In this document: positions 60,466 to 64,000 of the stretch, in pieces
Numbering within the stretch: position 1 is the first letter of the stretch
Layout: each line of letters opens with the position of its first letter
Assembly (NCBI GenBank): GCA_052144935.1
Contig: JBKQPR010000375.1
Location: forward strand, 13,224 to 77,223
Length of the DNA: 64,000 nucleotides
Direction: 5' to 3'
Origin: JOPF133 sp052144935
Lineage (GTDB): Bacteria > Acidobacteriota > Terriglobia > Bryobacterales > Bryobacteraceae
Notes under the pieces: generated by a model
What the model was told of the DNA's origin: nothing
Databases searched by the model: none
What the model saw: only the letters and a program-made list of their open reading frames with translations
Translations under genes and position numbers: made by a program

Positions 60466-61460
60466 CCAGCGAACAGCGAGATTGCTTGCGGCGGAGGGTT
60501 CCGCTACTCCCTTACCTGGAACAACAAGGATGGAAGCCGACGGCTTACAGCGGGCGCGACGAGGTGTGCGGACGGTGTCCTCTGCATGGCGACCGGCGGC
60601 CTTCTTTTTACGTCAACCGCCGCAAGAATGTCTTCTACTGTCATGGATGCGGGCGGGGCGGCGATGTCATCCGTCTGGTGGAGTTGCTGCACGGGCTGGA
60701 CTTCCGGTCGGCGTTGGCAACCCTTTTAACACCCCTTGGGGAACCGGAGGAAGACCGCGGCAATCGACTCTGGAGGGATGCCTGCGATTTTTACCGGCAT
60801 CGACTCAGTGTCGACCTGGAGGCGCAAAGTTACCTGCGCAGCCGCGGCATTGAGGACCCCGCGGTGGTGGGGGAGATGGGCATCGGTTATGCGCCCGGCG
60901 GCTGCCTGCGGGCCTATCTCGAAGATCGGGGTTATTCGCGCGCGTCGATGGCCTCCAGCGGATTCATCAATGGGCTGGGCCGCGACCGGTTGTGGCGGGC
61001 GATCTGTTTTCCGATTGCCGAGACCAGAAGCATGTACGGCCGCCACATGGACCCCGCCGGCGGACGTCACCGCTTTCTGGCTCGTCCGAAAGGAGGACTC
61101 TGGGGATGGAGCCGCGCCAGGAGTTGCCAGACAGCGATCGTGGTGGAAGGATTATTCGACCTGGCTTCGCTATGGCAAGCCGGATTCCGCAATGCAGTGG
61201 CCTTGTTGGGCAGTCATTTCAATGCGCGGCAACAAGCTCAGTTGTGCGACGGACGGGAGCGGAGCGTGTACCTGTGTCTGGATGCCGATGAGAACGGCAG
61301 CGGTCCGCGCGCCGCCCGGTTGTGGAGTCAACGGCTGGGGCCAGGCGGTGTGCGTCTGTTGCCGGTCCAGTTGCCGCAGGGATACGATCCCAACCGCTTC
61401 TTTGCCGAGGGCGGCAGCGCGGCGGAGTTTTCCGATTACCTGGAGCAGGCCGGCCGGTGA
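60462..61460 (+). CDS. Compact DnaG-like primase (CHC2 zinc finger + TOPRIM)
   Basis: A 332-residue protein. The CHC2 finger is CGRCPLHGDRRPSFYVN...FYCHGCGRGGDVIRLVE. The middle matches the DnaG core N-subdomain (GIGYAPGG...RDRLWRAICFPI). The TOPRIM has VVEGLFDLASL and LCLDADENG, with the acidic Glu and DxD metal ligands. It lacks the C-terminal helicase-binding domain of chromosomal DnaG (normally about 600 residues). It should synthesise RNA primers. It is coupled to both neighbours, so it belongs to the element, not to the host. Confidence 0.9.
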   Translation: MTSEQRDCLRRRVPLLPYLEQQGWKPTAYSGRDEVCGRCPLHGDRRPSFYVNRRKNVFYCHGCGRGGDVIRLVELLHGLDFRSALATLLTPLGEPEEDRGNRLWRDACDFYRHRLSVDLEAQSYLRSRGIEDPAVVGEMGIGYAPGGCLRAYLEDRGYSRASMASSGFINGLGRDRLWRAICFPIAETRSMYGRHMDPAGGRHRFLARPKGGLWGWSRARSCQTAIVVEGLFDLASLWQAGFRNAVALLGSHFNARQQAQLCDGRERSVYLCLDADENGSGPRAARLWSQRLGPGGVRLLPVQLPQGYDPNRFFAEGGSAAEFSDYLEQAGR

Positions 61461-62503
61461 GCTTCCGATTGCAGCACCGCAGCGATGGGGCGGCCAGCAC
61501 CTCGCCCTACCGCATCGTGGATCGGGACGGCGCCGAGCTGGCCTGGGTCAATCGCTTTTTAGATATGCAGCGGGTGCGCGGGTTGAACGAGTTGTCCCTG
61601 CGCGCATACGGCCATCTGTTGTTGCACTTTATCCGCTGGTGGGCGCAGCAACCAGGTGTGGAGGGGAGGCAACTGGACGAGCATTCGTTCGCCGAGTCGA
61701 CGCTGGTCGACTATGTGCGGGCCCAGCGTGAGGAGTTGCCCCAGCTATCTCCAGAAACCATCAACAGCCGTTCGGCGATGCTGCGCCGTCTGTTCCGGTT
61801 TCACTTCCAGGTGGAGATGCCGCATGGTCCTTATCGGCTGCAGCGGGTCTGGTGGATGCCGCCGGGGGGACGTCGCCGTAGAGCCAGCAGCGCCGCGGAT
61901 CTGCATCTGAAGGTGCCGCCCCGCGTCATCGAGCCGTTGAGTGTGGAGCAGGTGCAGAGATTCTGGTCCAGTTTTCGCACGGCGCGCGACATTGCCGTGG
62001 TGGGTTTGCTGTTGCTCAATGGGTTGCGTTCGTGCGAAGTGCTGGCGCTGGAGTTGGAAGATCTGCGCTTGAGCGAAGCCGAGTTGCGCGTGCGCGGCAA
62101 ACGGGGGAAGGTGCGCATGATGCCCTTGCCGCCGGAAACCATCCGCCTGCTGGATGGCTACTTGAAAACGGAGCGTCCGCTAACCAACGCCGCGCAGGTC
62201 TTTGTCAGCCTCAAAGGAAAAGCGCGAGGCAAGCCCATGACCAAGGCCGGGCTACGCAGCCTGTTCCGGCATCACCGCGCCGCGACCGCCATCCGCCAAG
62301 CCAATCCCCACCGGTTCCGCCACACCTTCGGCAGCGACATGCTTCGCGCCGGCGTCAGTCTTCCCGCCCTGCAACGTTTGATGGGCCACGCCAACATTGA
62401 GACGACCATGCTCTATATCCAGATCAGCCCGCAGGACGTTTATGAGGAATATGCCCGGGCCGTCGCCAGGCAAACGGCTCCCGCGCGTATCGCACAACCA
62501 TGA
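61457..62503 (+). CDS. Tyrosine recombinase A of the cassette
   Basis: A 348-residue integrase. The N-terminal SAM-like core (LAWVNRFLDMQRVRGLNELSLRAYGHLL) precedes the catalytic domain: Arg in LNGLRSCEVLAL, HRFRHTFGSD, GHANIETTMLYIQI with Tyr nucleophile. All catalytic residues appear present. GTG 61457 overlaps the primase stop (GTGA) and its TGA overlaps the next gene's ATG. It differs from recombinase B, so two recombinases likely act together, as in Tn554 TnpA/TnpB. Confidence 0.93.
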   Translation: MSFRLQHRSDGAASTSPYRIVDRDGAELAWVNRFLDMQRVRGLNELSLRAYGHLLLHFIRWWAQQPGVEGRQLDEHSFAESTLVDYVRAQREELPQLSPETINSRSAMLRRLFRFHFQVEMPHGPYRLQRVWWMPPGGRRRRASSAADLHLKVPPRVIEPLSVEQVQRFWSSFRTARDIAVVGLLLLNGLRSCEVLALELEDLRLSEAELRVRGKRGKVRMMPLPPETIRLLDGYLKTERPLTNAAQVFVSLKGKARGKPMTKAGLRSLFRHHRAATAIRQANPHRFRHTFGSDMLRAGVSLPALQRLMGHANIETTMLYIQISPQDVYEEYARAVARQTAPARIAQP

Positions 62504-63660
62504 AGCAGCCCGAGCATCCTTTACAGAAAGCCCTGGCGGCGCGCGTGCGGTGGTTGGCTACCACCTTGCAGCCGGCCACGATGCACCACTACTGGCGCAC
62601 GGTCCGGCTGTTTCTGGAGTATTTGAAGGAGTTCTACCCCGAGATCTCCAAGCCCTCCCAGTTACGCCGCGATCCGCATGTGTTGGGCTGGTTGGAGCAT
62701 CTGTGGAAACTACGCGCCACCACCGGCCGCCCGCTGGACAGCAGCACACGCGGCCAATATGTGGCGCGCTTACGCACGCTGCTGGATCTGCTCGCCGATG
62801 GGCCGCACCCCCCGATGGCAGGTTTGTTGCGGGGCCAGGATATTCCGCCCCGCCAGTATCGTTTGCCGCGGCCTTTGACTCCCGAGGACGATGCGCGGCT
62901 ACAACAGCATTGGGCAGGAGAAAAGGATGTTCTCCACTCCGCCTTGCTGTTGCAGCGTTTGACCGGTATGCGGATTGGAGAATGCGTCGACCTGGCGCCG
63001 GATTGCCTGCGCCATTTAGGCGACAACCGCTGGACCTTGCACGTGCCTCATGGCAAGCCGCGCAGCGAACGCTGGGTCCCGGTGGACGATCAGGTGCGCG
63101 TGGTGGTCGAGCGTCTCAGCTTCCTGCGCACCCTGCCGCCGGCGGGGGATCCGCAGTTCCTCTTGCCGCGCCCCAAGGGCCGGAGCGCGCTGCTCTCGTC
63201 GCTGCGCAAGACGTTGGACAACGCCGCAGCCCGGATCGGAATGAAGGCGCACATTGTTCCACATCAACTCCGCCACACCTACGCCACCACCATGCTGCGT
63301 GCGGGGGTGAGCTTGCCCGCCTTGATGAGACTGCTGGGCCATCACAATGCCAACATGACCTTGCTCTATGTCGAGGTTACCCAACTGGACTTGCAGCGCG
63401 AGTATCAGGCCGCCCGTCTCCACCCGCGCCACCTCATGCCGCTTCCTCCGGCCCTCCAAAACGCCGCCGGCCAGCCTTCTCCCGCCGATGCCTTGGCTGT
63501 CGCGACGGCGCTCACCTCGGCTCTCCGTCTACTGGATCTGCATCGCCAACTGTTGGCCCCATCCGGCACAAACAAGCAGTTCCTTCTGTTGTCCCGCCGC
63601 CTCGCCCGCATCCGCTCTCTCTTTGAAAAGCTCAGTCAAAGGCCTACCGACGAAAAATAG
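62500..63660 (+). CDS. Tyrosine recombinase B of the cassette
   Basis: A 386-residue integrase. The N-terminal domain (LQPATMHHYWRTVRLFLEYLKEF) binds DNA; the catalytic domain has Arg in LTGMRIGECVDL, HQLRHTYATTML and GHHNANMTLLYVEV, with the last Tyr as nucleophile. It carries a C-terminal helical extension (LLDLHRQLLAPSGTNKQ...) of about 80 residues not usual in minimal recombinases. The ATG overlaps the recombinase A stop. The right inverted repeat begins 5 bases after its stop. Confidence 0.93.
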   Translation: MKQPEHPLQKALAARVRWLATTLQPATMHHYWRTVRLFLEYLKEFYPEISKPSQLRRDPHVLGWLEHLWKLRATTGRPLDSSTRGQYVARLRTLLDLLADGPHPPMAGLLRGQDIPPRQYRLPRPLTPEDDARLQQHWAGEKDVLHSALLLQRLTGMRIGECVDLAPDCLRHLGDNRWTLHVPHGKPRSERWVPVDDQVRVVVERLSFLRTLPPAGDPQFLLPRPKGRSALLSSLRKTLDNAAARIGMKAHIVPHQLRHTYATTMLRAGVSLPALMRLLGHHNANMTLLYVEVTQLDLQREYQAARLHPRHLMPLPPALQNAAGQPSPADALAVATALTSALRLLDLHRQLLAPSGTNKQFLLLSRRLARIRSLFEKLSQRPTDEK

Positions 63661-63665
63661 GCGCG

Positions 63666-63679
63666 GATTGGCCAGTAAA
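63666..63679. repeat. Right 14-bp terminal inverted repeat
   Basis: GATTGGCCAGTAAA; complement of the left repeat with one mismatch, beginning 5 bases after the stop of recombinase B. Confidence 0.65.
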
Positions 63680-64000
63680 TGAACGGCCCTGGGGCAGGCG
63701 CCCATGGGGTCCGGAGCGAGTGTCGGCATAGGCGTTGAAATAGCCTTCCGCATCGCCCTAGGAAATTCGCTCCTAAAGTTAATCCCCCCTTCCCTAGCCC
63801 GACTTTCGCAAGAATGAGGCGTGCGACACCGACGATGGGTCCCCGTGACCTTGTCAAATAAGGGGTTTCGGTCATCTCGGTGCGATTCAATTGCTAGATG
63901 AAAGAATTATAGATGTTGGTTAGGACAACTCATGATCCTCACTGAAGTGGCCATTATCGAGTCCGCTGCCAGTCGATCTAATGCTACGCAGGCTATTACT
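63680..64000. other. Non-coding end of the window
   Basis: About 320 bases, less GC-rich, without a recognisable gene. A weak TGACC...GGTCA inverted repeat occurs near 63845-63874. The adjacent gene may lie beyond the window. Confidence 0.4.

Larger units (their letters stand above)
59850..63679 (+). mobile_element. Candidate mobile cassette: zinc-ribbon, primase, two tyrosine recombinases
   Basis: Bounded by a 14-bp inverted repeat (TTTACCGGCCAATC at 59850-59863; its complement, one mismatch, at 63666-63679). Inside are four same-strand genes joined by ATGA or GTGA overlaps. Tyrosine recombinases would supply integration, the primase replication. Weak flanking similarity outside the repeats (TGAATCG/TGAACGG) may be a decayed target duplication. 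This is inference from gene content and ends. Confidence 0.7.

Overview
The window is high-GC bacterial DNA that looks like an acidobacterium of the Solibacter/Bryobacter type. The inference rests on gene content: three PknB-type Ser/Thr kinases fused to TPR, TolB-like or WD40-like sensor regions, a very large Oar-like TonB-dependent receptor, an ECF sigma factor divergent from a kinase, a short DUF2934 protein, a pectinase-type GH28 enzyme, a SYLF protein and many hairpin-forming intergenic repeats. No rRNA, tRNA or CRISPR array was seen.

Layout. 0-10 kb: mutM with a Rieske protein, an Rpn-type nuclease with a broken partial copy, UDP-glucose dehydrogenase, a response regulator, an RNase H-like TPR protein, two perfect parS sites, a 0.57 kb mosaic minisatellite, a GT-C glycosyltransferase and an S41-like peptidase. 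10-21 kb: DJ-1/PfpI protein, kinase-TolB-TPR protein, Oar-like receptor, DtxR-family regulator, gyrA. 21-30 kb: an accessory block with two decayed toxin-antitoxin modules next to a translationally coupled SNF2 helicase / SbcD-like nuclease / SbcC-like ATPase operon, whose SbcD-SbcC junction carries a tandem partial duplication. 30-34 kb: small proteins, SYLF protein and a frameshifted membrane-TPR-PPC gene. 34-43 kb: signalling genes, namely kinase + catalytically dead caspase-like protein with an interrupted SUMF1/FGE domain, an HTH protein, and metzincin + kinase divergent from an ECF sigma gene. 43-51 kb: PKD/CBM9-like protein, GH28, sigma-54 activator, MATE exporter, xerC and trmFO.

51.7-54.5 kb is a second accessory island: a broken serine resolvase, a TIGR03435-like scrap, an orphan zinc-ribbon protein, higBA and a DUF433/DUF5615 pair. 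54.7-58.6 kb holds succinate dehydrogenase (sdhCAB) with a TPR gene. 58.9-59.7 kb is a frameshifted hypothetical gene.

The right end (59.85-63.68 kb) is the best candidate for an undescribed system. Four genes coupled by 4-base start/stop overlaps encode a DUF6431-like zinc-ribbon protein, a compact DnaG-like primase (CHC2 zinc finger plus TOPRIM) and two different intact tyrosine recombinases. A 14-bp near-perfect inverted repeat brackets the whole cassette. It reads as a mobile element that carries its own primase. A palindromic repeat family (28-bp core) recurs in at least four places and also sits inside the SbcC duplication.
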